From Lachnospiraceae bacterium (GTDB lineage: Bacteria; Bacillota; Clostridia; Lachnospirales; Lachnospiraceae), in assembly GCA_015056915.1 (NCBI GenBank), contig SVFK01000010.1, positions 1 through 64,000 on the forward strand: a stretch of 64,000 nt of DNA. The letters are read 5' to 3'. Under the pieces are notes generated by a model. That model was not told the DNA's origin, ran no database searches, and was given only the letters and a program-made list of their open reading frames with translations. The translations under genes and the position numbers were made by a program. This document shows, in pieces, positions 17,298-26,076 of this stretch; position 1 is the first letter of the stretch, and every line of letters begins with the position of its first letter.

Positions 17298-19065
17298 TTC
17301 CTTTAAGGAAGATGAGCAAAGCGTGGAAACGGGGAAAATGAAAACCCTGTTTCGGCTTTTTTCCTATCTTCTTGTTTATAAAAAAGAAATTGTAATTGTA
17401 TTATTGATTATGAGCTTCTGCGTAGGGGTATCCTTGTTGAACCCCTTGATTATAGAAGCCGCTATTGACCAATATATCGGTACCAATAATTTCAGTGGGC
17501 TGATTCGCCTGATACTGTTTGCATTAGTACTGAATGTCACTATGGTGCTGTTGATTAAGCTTCGTATGCACATTATGAATCGTGTGTGTAACAGCATATT
17601 GGTAACCATTCGTCAGGAGCTGTACACCCATATCCAGACATTGGATTTTCACTTTTTTGACAGCCGCCCTACCGGAAAGATTCTCTCCCGCATTATCGGA
17701 GACATCAACTCTTTAAAAGATGTGTTGGGCAACTGCGTTACTACTCTGATTCCTGATTTTATCACCATATGTGCCGTCGTAATCATTATGGTGTGTAAGA
17801 ATCCTACGCTGACCTTAGCCGCTTTGTGTTCCACACCCCTAATGGCACTCGGTATGTGGTTGATACAGATTTATTCCCACAAACGGTGGCAGATTTTCCG
17901 CAAAAAGTCTTCCAACCTCAATGCATTTCTTCACGAAGATTTGTCAGGTATGAGGGTTATCCAAAGCTTTACTGCGGAACCGGAGACCAACCGAACCTTC
18001 CTGACTTTGGTTGAGGAACATCGCACTGCTTTTAATAATGCAGTACGACTAAATGATGCCTTTGGTTCCATTATTGATTTGTGCTGGGGCATCGGTTCCG
18101 TAGCCTTGTATTATACCGGCATCGTTATTATCGGCGTGGAACAGGTGTCCGTTGGTACGCTGTTGGCCTTTGGCACTTATATCAATATGTTCTGGCGTCC
18201 TATTATGAATCTGAGCAACTTTTACAATCAGATTGTTACCAATATTGCAGCTGCCGAACGAATCTTTGAGGTACTGGACACCCCTTCTGAGATTACAGAT
18301 GAGTTGGCTGTAATGGAGCAGCCCCCTATCGAGGGTGCTGTCACCTTTGACAATGTGACCTTTGCTTATTCCGATGCTCCCTCAGTAAAGGTTCTGGAAA
18401 ACGTCAGCTTTCACATTAAGCCCGGTGAAACCATAGCTCTGGTAGGTCCCACCGGTGCCGGCAAGACTACTATTGTCAACCTGATTAGTCGCTTTTATAA
18501 TGCTACTGACGGTCGGGTACTCATTGACGGGCATGATGTGCAGGAGGTCACCATTGAGTCACTGCGTTCCCAGTTAGGTATTATGACTCAGGACAATTTC
18601 CTGTTTACCGGTACTGTCAAAGATAACATCCGCTACGGCAAGCTGGACGCCACGGATGAAGAAATTATTGCAGCTGCCAAAGCAGTCAATGCCCATGATT
18701 TTATCATGAAACTGGAAAAGGGATACGATACCGAATTAAAGGAACGGGGCGGCGGACTGTCCATCGGTCAGAAGCAGCTTCTGGCATTTGCCCGTACCTT
18801 TGTATCCATGCCCCGGATTCTGATACTGGATGAAGCCACATCCAGTATTGATACCAAAACAGAAATACTGGTACAGCAGGGCATCGAGACCCTGCTAAAA
18901 GGAAGAACCTCCTTCGTCATTGCTCACCGCTTATCCACCATTCAAAAAGCGGACCGAATCTTTGTTATTGACAAAGGCGGCATTCTGGAGGAAGGCACCG
19001 CCGCCCAACTACTCGCCCAAAAAGGTGCCTACTACCACCTCTACATGTCCCAGTTTGCGGTCTAG
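17287..19065 (+). CDS. Heterodimeric ABC exporter half-transporter, second subunit
   Basis: The 592-residue partner has an N-terminal cytoplasmic segment of about 35 residues, a six-helix membrane domain, and an ATPase domain with Walker A GPTGAGKTT, Q-loop MTQDNFLFTG, signature LSIGQKQL, Walker B ILILDEATSSID and H-loop VIAHRLS. Here the catalytic Glu is intact but the signature is altered (LSIGQ), so the pair would form one consensus and one degenerate ATP site. The ATG at 17287 follows GAGGAGG and lies inside the 3' end of the first subunit; a longer upstream frame merely reads through that gene. A terminator-bearing inverted repeat follows. Confidence 0.93.
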   Translation: MPINSFKEDEQSVETGKMKTLFRLFSYLLVYKKEIVIVLLIMSFCVGVSLLNPLIIEAAIDQYIGTNNFSGLIRLILFALVLNVTMVLLIKLRMHIMNRVCNSILVTIRQELYTHIQTLDFHFFDSRPTGKILSRIIGDINSLKDVLGNCVTTLIPDFITICAVVIIMVCKNPTLTLAALCSTPLMALGMWLIQIYSHKRWQIFRKKSSNLNAFLHEDLSGMRVIQSFTAEPETNRTFLTLVEEHRTAFNNAVRLNDAFGSIIDLCWGIGSVALYYTGIVIIGVEQVSVGTLLAFGTYINMFWRPIMNLSNFYNQIVTNIAAAERIFEVLDTPSEITDELAVMEQPPIEGAVTFDNVTFAYSDAPSVKVLENVSFHIKPGETIALVGPTGAGKTTIVNLISRFYNATDGRVLIDGHDVQEVTIESLRSQLGIMTQDNFLFTGTVKDNIRYGKLDATDEEIIAAAKAVNAHDFIMKLEKGYDTELKERGGGLSIGQKQLLAFARTFVSMPRILILDEATSSIDTKTEILVQQGIETLLKGRTSFVIAHRLSTIQKADRIFVIDKGGILEEGTAAQLLAQKGAYYHLYMSQFAV

Positions 19066-19180
19066 GCAGAGTCAAGTACATAAAAGGCAGCTGTCGAGTT
19101 TACTCGAACAGCTGCCTTTTTATGTATTTGACGAGCGAAGCGACCGAGAAACGCGAAAGCGTTTCGAGGCTGCCTAGACC
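19059..19180. repeat. long nested inverted repeat with terminator
   Basis: Outer arms GGTCTAGGCAG (19059-19069) and CTGCCTAGACC (19170-19180) are perfectly complementary. Inside, 19071-19094 and 19108-19132 pair over about 24 positions with one mismatch and one bulge, and hold a CGAG-TTTA-CTCG tip and a T-run in both directions. Between inner and outer right arms is a separate hairpin GAAACGC-GAAA-GCGTTTC (19148-19165). The left outer arm includes the stop codon of the ABC gene. The inner stem serves as terminator for both converging genes. The whole could be a small palindromic element that inserted at a gene end. Confidence 0.8.
19082..19121. terminator. bidirectional terminator between ABC exporter and thiN
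   Basis: AGGCAGCTGT and ACAGCTGCCT arms with an inner CGAG/CTCG stem are flanked by AAAA on the left and TTTTT on the right. The plus-strand exporter ends 17 bases upstream; on the minus strand it could end thiN. Confidence 0.85.
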
Positions 19181-19188
19181 CCATCCTC

Positions 19189-19842
19189 TCATTCCACACA
19201 ATATTGAATCATGCACACTAATTCCCCATCCTCCACCTCAATTGTGGACTCTTCACCAATAAATTCATTACTGATACCGATTGGATAATCGTTGTTCATC
19301 GTTGCATTCTCCAAGGAATATTTCATTCCGCGGATGCTTACTCCCCTTGCTTCTTTTCCCAAGGAAAACAAAGACAGATACCCCTCTAATTCTTTTCTAA
19401 AATGCACAGCTTCATCTTGTATTACAAGCATCATTCCTGTGCCGTCCACCAGATAACCGGTAGCTCCATGATTTTTCAGATACAACAGACACTGGATATT
19501 AGCAAAGGTGTGATCAAATCTGCCGCCTGTCCCCGCATAAATGCGAAATTCCTTATATCCTAGCGCCAAGCCATATTTAATTGCCGCCAGCATATCGGTA
19601 TCATCCTTTTCCACCGGCAGCTGCATCACTAACTCCGGCACCTGTTCCTGCAAAGACTGCACTGCTTCCAGCTCCTGTTCACTCACCGAATCGAAATCAC
19701 CAATTATTTTATCCGGCTCCACATTCAAAATACCGCAATAGCTCAAACCGCCATCCACAGCAATCACATAATCATCTTCTCCTATCGAAAGCTCTCCCAT
19801 AGTCAAATCCCCAGCTCCGATTATAATACATTTTCCACTCAT
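19189..19842 (-). CDS. thiN: Thiamine diphosphokinase
   Basis: The 217-residue enzyme makes thiamine diphosphate from thiamine and ATP. Motifs of the TPK catalytic domain are present: VIAVDGGLSYC, DKIIGDFDSV, PVEKDDTDMLAA and the GTGGRFDHTFAN nucleotide/thiamine segment, followed by the C-terminal beta-sandwich thiamine-binding domain (about 135-215). Length is typical of the Firmicutes form. The ribosome site is weak. It is separated from neighbours by the inverted repeat on one side and about 390 bases on the other. No TPP riboswitch is visible upstream. Confidence 0.93.
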   Translation of the reverse strand: MSGKCIIIGAGDLTMGELSIGEDDYVIAVDGGLSYCGILNVEPDKIIGDFDSVSEQELEAVQSLQEQVPELVMQLPVEKDDTDMLAAIKYGLALGYKEFRIYAGTGGRFDHTFANIQCLLYLKNHGATGYLVDGTGMMLVIQDEAVHFRKELEGYLSLFSLGKEARGVSIRGMKYSLENATMNNDYPIGISNEFIGEESTIEVEDGELVCMIQYCVE

Positions 19843-20131
19843 ACGCTCTCACTCACTTTACTGCAATTTTAACTATAATATTTTTGACACTTGGTGGATT
19901 ACCCACTTTTTTTACTTTTTATATAGTAACACCTACACCTCTTCTTGAAAACCACAAAATATAAATTCTTTTTGGGTCCTTTTCCTCCTTCTTCCCATTG
20001 CTATTTTCATACCTTGAGATCGGATTTTGTGAAGATAGACTTCTACTTTTCATTTCAACTTATATCTCGACTTTATTTCTTCGCCTTTGCATAATAGAAT
20101 ACCAAAATATTTATCACGAATATCACAAGCA
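19843..20131. other. intergenic region between divergent genes
   Basis: About 290 A/T-rich bases lie between thiN and the promoter of the YgjP-type gene. I see a small GTGG-GTAAT-CCAC hairpin near 19898-19910 and no conserved riboswitch, ORF or convincing thiN promoter. Confidence 0.5.
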
Positions 20132-20160
20132 TTTACTTTTTGCATAAAAGGGCGTATATT
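20132..20160 (+). promoter_or_regulatory. candidate promoter for YgjP-type gene
   Basis: TTTACT (20132-20137), a 17-base spacer and TATATT (20155-20160) lie 73 bases before the ATG at 20234. Confidence 0.45.
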
Positions 20161-20233
20161 GAAATCACTATTTGATTATGCTCCGTAAAAGGAAATAAGC
20201 AAAAGCAAGTAAAATATTCTGAGGAGTTTGCTC

Positions 20234-20677
20234 ATGTCCCCTTATCCTTATACTTATTCTCCTCTCCGGCTCACTCCGCCGGAGCAAAAAAGGTTAGAAA
20301 TACTGGAAAAGCGTTATAGGAAATCCGCTCGTGAATGCTTTGAAAGAAAGGTGGTTCATTGGCACCGGTATACCGGCGGCAATTATAGCACCATCACTAT
20401 TCGCGACCAAAAAAGCCGTTGGGGGAGCTGCTCATCAAGGGGAACACTCTCTTTTAATTACAGGCTGATATTTGCTCCACCCGGAATACTTGATTATGTG
20501 GTGGTTCACGAGCTTTGCCATTTGACACATATGAATCATTCCAAAGAATTTTGGAATATGGTGGGCACTGTTATGCCGGATTATAAGAAACACAAAAGCT
20601 GGTTGAAGGAGCATGGTCATGAACTCACTCTGGAAACACATCTTGAGAAACAGGGCATCCCACTCAAGCTGGAATAA
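20234..20677 (+). CDS. YgjP-family (DUF45) metal-dependent hydrolase
   Basis: The 147-residue protein has the YgjP-like metallopeptidase domain: ITIRDQKSRWGSCSSRGTLS, then SFNYRLIFAP and the zinc-binding helix VVHELCHLTHMNHSKEFW (HExxH with a third His), followed by the MPDYKKHKSWLKEHG tail. Full-length YgjP proteins are about 230 residues, so this is a short version lacking most of the N-terminal part. The ATG at 20234 has GAGGAG 7 bases upstream. The substrate is not known. A long hairpin (20685-20713) follows the stop. Confidence 0.85.
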   Translation: MSPYPYTYSPLRLTPPEQKRLEILEKRYRKSARECFERKVVHWHRYTGGNYSTITIRDQKSRWGSCSSRGTLSFNYRLIFAPPGILDYVVVHELCHLTHMNHSKEFWNMVGTVMPDYKKHKSWLKEHGHELTLETHLEKQGIPLKLE

Positions 20678-20684
20678 GTAATAA

Positions 20685-20713
20685 CGGGGTGGAATCCTTA
20701 GGATTCCACCCCG
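20685..20713. terminator. strong hairpin between convergent genes
   Basis: CGGGGTGGAATCC and GGATTCCACCCCG form a perfect 13-base-pair stem with a TTA loop, 8 bases after the YgjP-type stop and 52 bases beyond the end of the minus-strand lipoprotein gene. There is no T-run on either side, so it may stabilise mRNA ends or act as a factor-assisted terminator. Confidence 0.6.
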
Positions 20714-20764
20714 ATCATTAATATGAAAACAATCTCTCTGTATTATTATATTTACTATTCAACA

Positions 20765-23251
20765 TTATCTGTTCTCATTTACATAAATCTGAACTCGACT
20801 CTGAATAATATCAGCCACAGCTTGTGCAGTCTTCTGTCCTTCAAAGAATGCTGCTGTCTCCTCTGTTATAATATTTTGAATATCATTGTTGAAATAGCTC
20901 TGCTTATCAACACTCTCTACAAAGCTGATAAATTGATTTACTTGGTTTTGATTTAAGTTTTCGAGAGGCAGTTCTTCCCCATTTATGTAGAAGCTATCCT
21001 CATATTCTATCTTTTGACCATTCTCATCCAGATAATAAGGATTTTCCATAGCCTCATTAACTTTATTAACAAAGGCTGTTTTGTTCACCGGAAGCTCCCA
21101 CTGCAATCCATTCTGATATTCATCCGTCAGATAGTAGCGCACAAATTCCCAAGCACCATCTAAATTGTTGGACTTTGCAGACAGAACAAATCTCTGATTC
21201 GCATCAAGAGTAGAACCTTTTCCGCTTTCTGTAGGGAATCCGATATAGCTAACCTCCTCTCCGAAATATCCGTTGAGGTAGCGAACCATATCACGAGGAT
21301 TGCTTACATAGCATTCCATAAGCAAGGTTTTATCATCGCGATACTGAGACTCATAGGTCATCCAGTAATCCTCTCCCCAGTATTCCTCACTGAATTCTAC
21401 CGGTAGTGTATTGGCATATTCCAGCATAGAAATAAAATCCTGTGAATTAAAATTACATTTTCCGGTGGATACATCTACAAAATCACTTCCGCAGAAACGC
21501 ATCATGGTGTAGAAGAAGCTGTCGCGAGTTAAATCTCCGAAAGCCTGTGCGCCCTCCGGCATCCCCTGCAAAATATTCTGCATATCCTGCATGGTCCATG
21601 TATCTCTATTTCCGACATGTGCTGTTTTGGCAAGCATGGTTCTGACATTAAAGGAAGGAATCACGTAATACAGCTTATCATTTACCTGATATGCCTTAAA
21701 TACATTCTCCATAAATTCTTTCTGGGAAAGCTCATCATCCTTCTTAATCAGAGCACCCACATCAGCCACCAGACCTTTGGAGATGTAATTCTCCACTGCA
21801 ACATTATTATCTGCAATCAAGATATCAGGCATACTTCCCGAAAGAATATCATTATTCAGCTGTGTATAGCTTGCCATATAGTCGTCCATGGTGCTGTACT
21901 GCTGATATTCCTTGATTACAACACGATATTTCATGCTATTTCTGTTAAAATCAACCACACGCAATTTAAGATCGTAATCTATGTAATTGCCACCCAGTAC
22001 AATGACTCTCTTATCCTGAATATCCTCAGGATTGACCTTGGTAAAAATACCTGCTTTGGTCTTATTATCATAATTATCATAATAAAATCCAACAAAACGT
22101 GTATCGTCTACCATTAGAAGATTATTTATGGAAGTGGTTGTCATATCGGAATTGATATAACTCATAATCTGGGTCGGCATTTCATCCCCGATATTAAACT
22201 TAAATACGCCATTGGAGTCGGTATAAATCAAATCTGCTCCGGGACCTGATGTAAGGGTATTATAGCCACTCATCATAAAGCTATCCGGAAGCTTTATACT
22301 CTCGCCCAACACATCATTCTGCAAATCATAGGTAGCCATTTTCATGCTATATCCGTCTGCATCATCCCAGTAAACAACAGAAAGAATTCCGTCTTCCTTA
22401 ACACTGATATTGTTTGCATTGGCCAGAATCATCGCATTATCAGAGAGAGACTGTCTTGCAGAGACATTACCATCAGCTGTAACCGACATCTTCTCCTGCT
22501 TGTCACCATTGATTAAAATTACAAGCGAACCATCTTCCATGGCAATCATATTCTGAACATAGGACCATGATTCCTCTGTCTGTAAGTTTTCCACTTCACT
22601 TTCCCACTGCAGGGAACCGTCTAAATTCCAGCAGCAGACAGATATTTCATTAACGCTTACAATCTTCTCCGGATCAGAGTAATCCTCCTTATAATAATCC
22701 TTAATCGCATACATTTTGCCGTTGCTTCCGATTGTAGCATAATTCAGACTTGTATACTCGTAATAATCACCGGAAGGTAACATAACAGTCATATCATCCA
22801 TGATGCCATCACCGTCTGCATCGTTCAAAGACATATCCATCTCTAAATTGACATCGTTTTCCGCTGCCGGTACGTCTTCTTCGGCATCCTCTGACACAGC
22901 ACCGTCCTCAGTCTCACTGCCTCCTGCGGTAGACATTTCCACATCTACAACCTGTACATCTCCGCCTTCCATATTCCATGATACAATTTTCATGTCATTG
23001 TCGGAACTATAGTCTTCTGACCAATGATATACCTGTACCAATGCATAGATTCTGTCATTCTGCTGACTTATCATACGTATTGACATATCATCTCCCAGCT
23101 CCGGCATTTCCATGGGCTGTTCTGAGTAAACATATTGTTTTGCCAATTCTGCATTAGGATCGTCCTTACTCTTGCCACATGCGGTAAGACCCACAAGCAT
23201 AGTGAGAACCAAACCGGCACATATCAACTTACGCACCCAACTTTTTTTCAT
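20765..23251 (-). CDS. Large extracellular solute-binding lipoprotein (copy A)
   Basis: The 828-residue lipoprotein has a signal with lipobox LTAC (Cys25). An acidic, Ser/Glu/Asp-rich insert lies at about 100-140 (DGDGIMDD calcium-like motif). An N-terminal half of repeated beta-rich segments (GSNGKMYAIKDYY, WNLDGSLQWESEV, MEDGSLVILINGD) suggests a beta-propeller. The second half (from about 430) is a family 1 sugar-type binding protein with NDILSGSMPDILIADN. It ends IIQSRVQIYVNENR, nearly identical to the tail of copy B (27928-30225). It is the last gene of the cluster, overlapping the upstream gene by 1 base (TAATG). Ordinary sugar-binding proteins are about 400-450 residues. The ligand is unknown. 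Confidence 0.85.
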   Translation of the reverse strand: MKKSWVRKLICAGLVLTMLVGLTACGKSKDDPNAELAKQYVYSEQPMEMPELGDDMSIRMISQQNDRIYALVQVYHWSEDYSSDNDMKIVSWNMEGGDVQVVDVEMSTAGGSETEDGAVSEDAEEDVPAAENDVNLEMDMSLNDADGDGIMDDMTVMLPSGDYYEYTSLNYATIGSNGKMYAIKDYYKEDYSDPEKIVSVNEISVCCWNLDGSLQWESEVENLQTEESWSYVQNMIAMEDGSLVILINGDKQEKMSVTADGNVSARQSLSDNAMILANANNISVKEDGILSVVYWDDADGYSMKMATYDLQNDVLGESIKLPDSFMMSGYNTLTSGPGADLIYTDSNGVFKFNIGDEMPTQIMSYINSDMTTTSINNLLMVDDTRFVGFYYDNYDNKTKAGIFTKVNPEDIQDKRVIVLGGNYIDYDLKLRVVDFNRNSMKYRVVIKEYQQYSTMDDYMASYTQLNNDILSGSMPDILIADNNVAVENYISKGLVADVGALIKKDDELSQKEFMENVFKAYQVNDKLYYVIPSFNVRTMLAKTAHVGNRDTWTMQDMQNILQGMPEGAQAFGDLTRDSFFYTMMRFCGSDFVDVSTGKCNFNSQDFISMLEYANTLPVEFSEEYWGEDYWMTYESQYRDDKTLLMECYVSNPRDMVRYLNGYFGEEVSYIGFPTESGKGSTLDANQRFVLSAKSNNLDGAWEFVRYYLTDEYQNGLQWELPVNKTAFVNKVNEAMENPYYLDENGQKIEYEDSFYINGEELPLENLNQNQVNQFISFVESVDKQSYFNNDIQNIITEETAAFFEGQKTAQAVADIIQSRVQIYVNENR

Positions 23252-24318
23252 TATTCATCCTCCTCTAAATCCATGGTACTTTTAGCTAAACGCCTTTTCT
23301 CTATAAATCGCTCCATCTTATCCTTTGCCTGATGCCATTTATCTTTCAGTGTCCAACCTTTATGTCGCCACCAGCTCATAAACAGGATAAGCACCACTGT
23401 TGTTGAATATGATAATAATAATATCATAAACAGGGTCAATAGCGCAATAATATCTTCATATCCTCTGGCAATATTCTCCCAATAGGGATAAATAATTGCC
23501 TTACCATTCATGGAACGGGTTCCAAATTCTGCAATCGTCTCCAATCGTGAAAGCAAGGAATATCTTGCAGTATTGTCAATCACTTCCACTGCCTTGTCCT
23601 GTACTCCGATATTTCCCTGCACATGATTATAGGCAAAATCCTTTACCGGATTGGGCATCACAATTTCATAATGATTAATACCGTTGTTTTGTCCCAGCTC
23701 AGACAAGGTTTGGTAGGACACATATACCACAGAAGTATCTAATCCTGCCGCATCCTCCATTCTACCCTGCGGTCGTTCCACCACTCCCATAACAATATGA
23801 GGAATCCCGCCGATGTATACCGTCATTCCTGCGATATTGTTAGAGCCAAACAGCTGCCACGCCGCATCCTGATCCAACACACAATAATCCTGCATAATAT
23901 CATTTCCCGAGAAATATGCTCCCGTAAGCAGCCTTAACGGATGAAACAGAAAAAAATCTCCTCCGATACCAATAGCATCTGCCTCAATACTTCCATTGGC
24001 TCCTGATATGGATATCTTACCATCCGCACTGTATGCATCCACCCATAGTCTCGCACTCGGGTTCTGTGATTCCTGAGTAATACCGGCCTCCAACATTGCA
24101 TTGTCAAGAGTATGCTCAAACATTTCAATGGCATCCACTGTCATCCCTGCATCTGTAGCAAAGAAACAGCTGATATGCGCCACATCCCCGTCCTCGCTCC
24201 AACGCTCTGCCATCTGCTGGGCATCCTGGGAGGCAGCCATGTGGTTTGACACTGCCAATAATATCAGAAAGAGCAGAAAGGACATGCCGGCGCTGATGCC
24301 TAGCAATAATTTTTTCAT
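23251..24318 (-). CDS. MacB-core-like membrane protein lacking the full FtsX domain
   Basis: The 355-residue protein has an N-terminal membrane helix (about 5-25), then a large outside domain of about 250 residues that resembles the MacB periplasmic core (FHPLRLLTGAYFSGND, DQDAAWQLFGSNNIAGMTVYIGG, HIVMGVVERPQGRM). A single hydrophobic stretch (about 293-322) is followed by a basic tail (KGWTLKDKWHQAKDKMERF). Real MacB/FtsX permeases have three more helices after the core; here they are missing but the frame is intact. No MacB ATPase is encoded nearby. It sits between the HlyD-type gene (25 bases upstream) and copy A. Function is unknown; assembly with the adaptor is inferred. Confidence 0.75.
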   Translation of the reverse strand: MKKLLLGISAGMSFLLFLILLAVSNHMAASQDAQQMAERWSEDGDVAHISCFFATDAGMTVDAIEMFEHTLDNAMLEAGITQESQNPSARLWVDAYSADGKISISGANGSIEADAIGIGGDFFLFHPLRLLTGAYFSGNDIMQDYCVLDQDAAWQLFGSNNIAGMTVYIGGIPHIVMGVVERPQGRMEDAAGLDTSVVYVSYQTLSELGQNNGINHYEIVMPNPVKDFAYNHVQGNIGVQDKAVEVIDNTARYSLLSRLETIAEFGTRSMNGKAIIYPYWENIARGYEDIIALLTLFMILLLSYSTTVVLILFMSWWRHKGWTLKDKWHQAKDKMERFIEKRRLAKSTMDLEEDE

Positions 24319-24343
24319 AATTTGTCTCCTTACTGTCTATTTC

Positions 24344-26026
24344 TTAATTCTCAGGTAATCTGACCAACTGACCGGTCTCCACGGGCTTATTGGAGGTCGT
24401 GATAACAAATTCATAACCCATCAGCGCACCTCTGATTGCCGACTGGGTATCATCACTTGCCAACACCTCTACATCAGCACGGGTTGCGCGATATCTGTTG
24501 CCAAGAGGACTGCTCTGCGATTCTACAATCAATATAAACTTACCGTTATTATCCTCACGAATTGCACTGTTCGGTACAATCAAATCATAATTGGCGCTCT
24601 TCTGGCCTACCGAAACATTTAAAGTCTGGCCTGCAACAATATTTCCTGTTACATTAAAGGTGAGCAGCTTCATACGACCGGGATCTGTAGGGTCCGGTCT
24701 GATACTTGTCAAGACCACTGTCACATCATCATACCGCCATGCATTGACCAAATCAGCCACATCTCCCACTGCCAGTCTCTGTGCCTGTTCGTTGGTAACA
24801 GAGAAACTCATGGTATATCCCTGACCTTCGGGCTGCAAGATTGCAACAGCCTCTGCCGCAGACACTTCCCTGCCTGCCACTGCATTGACCACGGTAACCG
24901 TACCTGCAATATCTGCAGTAACGGTACTACCCATTGCTTTTGCCTCCTGCTTAGCCACTTCCTCCTGTGCCTTGGCAACCATTTCACGAGCATCCACAAC
25001 AGCATCCCAAAGACTTTGCAGATTCAGTGTCTTAGAAATACTTGAACCCAATTCTGCCAGATAAGCCTCCTTTTCTGACAACACCTTCTTCATGGCTTCC
25101 AGATTCACAGAAGCCGTATTCTGCTCACGTTTCAATGCGTTAATAGAGGCTGCATTATCTCCTGTACTCTGTTTTGCCTCCAAGGCAGCAAGTGCCTTAT
25201 CATAAGCCTCCTGTGCACTATACAGTTCATCCTGCTTTGCGATAACTGCCTCCTGCAGCTGAAGCTTTTCAGCAAGCAACGCATTTAACTTAGCATCGCC
25301 TCCGGTAACAGTAGGGTCATACCTTTCCTTTTCCAGTGCCACCTCTGCTTCCTTGGTTGCAAGGTCATTTTGGGCAACCAGCAATGCCGCTTCTGCAGCA
25401 TTTTGAACGGTAAGTGCATCATTTAACGCCTTGATTTCCTTTGTAGTATCTGCACTGTTTTCCGGTAATGTGGTCAGCTGCGTCGTCACCTTATCATACT
25501 GAGCCTGCCACGCATCTACATCCTTTTGTGCCAGTTCCACCGCAGCCTGGGCATCACTTATCTGCTGTCGATAGCTCACCGTACCGATATTGCTGCCTGC
25601 ATTCTGAATAATCTGGGCATTGATATCTACCGCCAAAAGAGCGGTATCATAGGCATCCTGCGCCTCTTCCAGTAATGCTTCTGCACCCTTTACCAACTCC
25701 TGTGCCGCCTTCAATTCTTCACTTTCCGTACCATCTAGATAGAGCAGAACATCGCCCTTCTGCACCACGTCGCCTACCTTCACAGCTACACTGGACACCT
25801 TTCTGGTTTCCTTTACCATTACCTCATACGGATCATCACTTTCCACCACACCTGTACCACGGATTTTGGCAGTGATACTGCCGGATTGCACATACTGCGC
25901 AGCCACCTCCGGCAGGGAATAATTCATAATGGTATTGGAGAAAAAGGTAAGCACCAGCAGCACGGACAGAAAAATAATTGCTGCTGTTTTCACCCATTCT
26001 CTTTTCTTCTTATTGTTCTCGTTCAT
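24344..26026 (-). CDS. HlyD-type efflux adaptor
   Basis: The 560-residue membrane-fusion-type protein has an N-terminal helix (TAAIIFLSVLLVLTFFSNTIM), then a biotinyl-lipoyl half-motif (VKVGDVVQKGDVLLYLDGTES). A very long coiled coil (about 110-355, rich in Ala/Glu/Lys/Gln) is followed by the second lipoyl half (TADIAGTVTVVNAVAGREVSA) and beta-barrel/membrane-proximal domains. In Gram-positives such adaptors accompany MacB-type ABC exporters; the coiled coil here is longer than usual. It follows the two permease genes by 50 bases, with its own ribosome site, and precedes the MacB-core-like gene. Confidence 0.85.
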   Translation of the reverse strand: MNENNKKKREWVKTAAIIFLSVLLVLTFFSNTIMNYSLPEVAAQYVQSGSITAKIRGTGVVESDDPYEVMVKETRKVSSVAVKVGDVVQKGDVLLYLDGTESEELKAAQELVKGAEALLEEAQDAYDTALLAVDINAQIIQNAGSNIGTVSYRQQISDAQAAVELAQKDVDAWQAQYDKVTTQLTTLPENSADTTKEIKALNDALTVQNAAEAALLVAQNDLATKEAEVALEKERYDPTVTGGDAKLNALLAEKLQLQEAVIAKQDELYSAQEAYDKALAALEAKQSTGDNAASINALKREQNTASVNLEAMKKVLSEKEAYLAELGSSISKTLNLQSLWDAVVDAREMVAKAQEEVAKQEAKAMGSTVTADIAGTVTVVNAVAGREVSAAEAVAILQPEGQGYTMSFSVTNEQAQRLAVGDVADLVNAWRYDDVTVVLTSIRPDPTDPGRMKLLTFNVTGNIVAGQTLNVSVGQKSANYDLIVPNSAIREDNNGKFILIVESQSSPLGNRYRATRADVEVLASDDTQSAIRGALMGYEFVITTSNKPVETGQLVRLPEN

Positions 26027-26076
26027 AATATATTTCTCCTATTTCACCGTTATTGCAAATATGAAACTGCTCTATT

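Noticed and set aside
19843-20040. TPP riboswitch upstream of thiN
   Set aside because: The conserved CUGAGA and ACCYGAUCUGG-type blocks are not present on the minus strand.
20685-20713. Intrinsic terminator with certainty
   Set aside because: The 13-bp stem is perfect but has no T-run on either strand, so only a hairpin of uncertain role is claimed.
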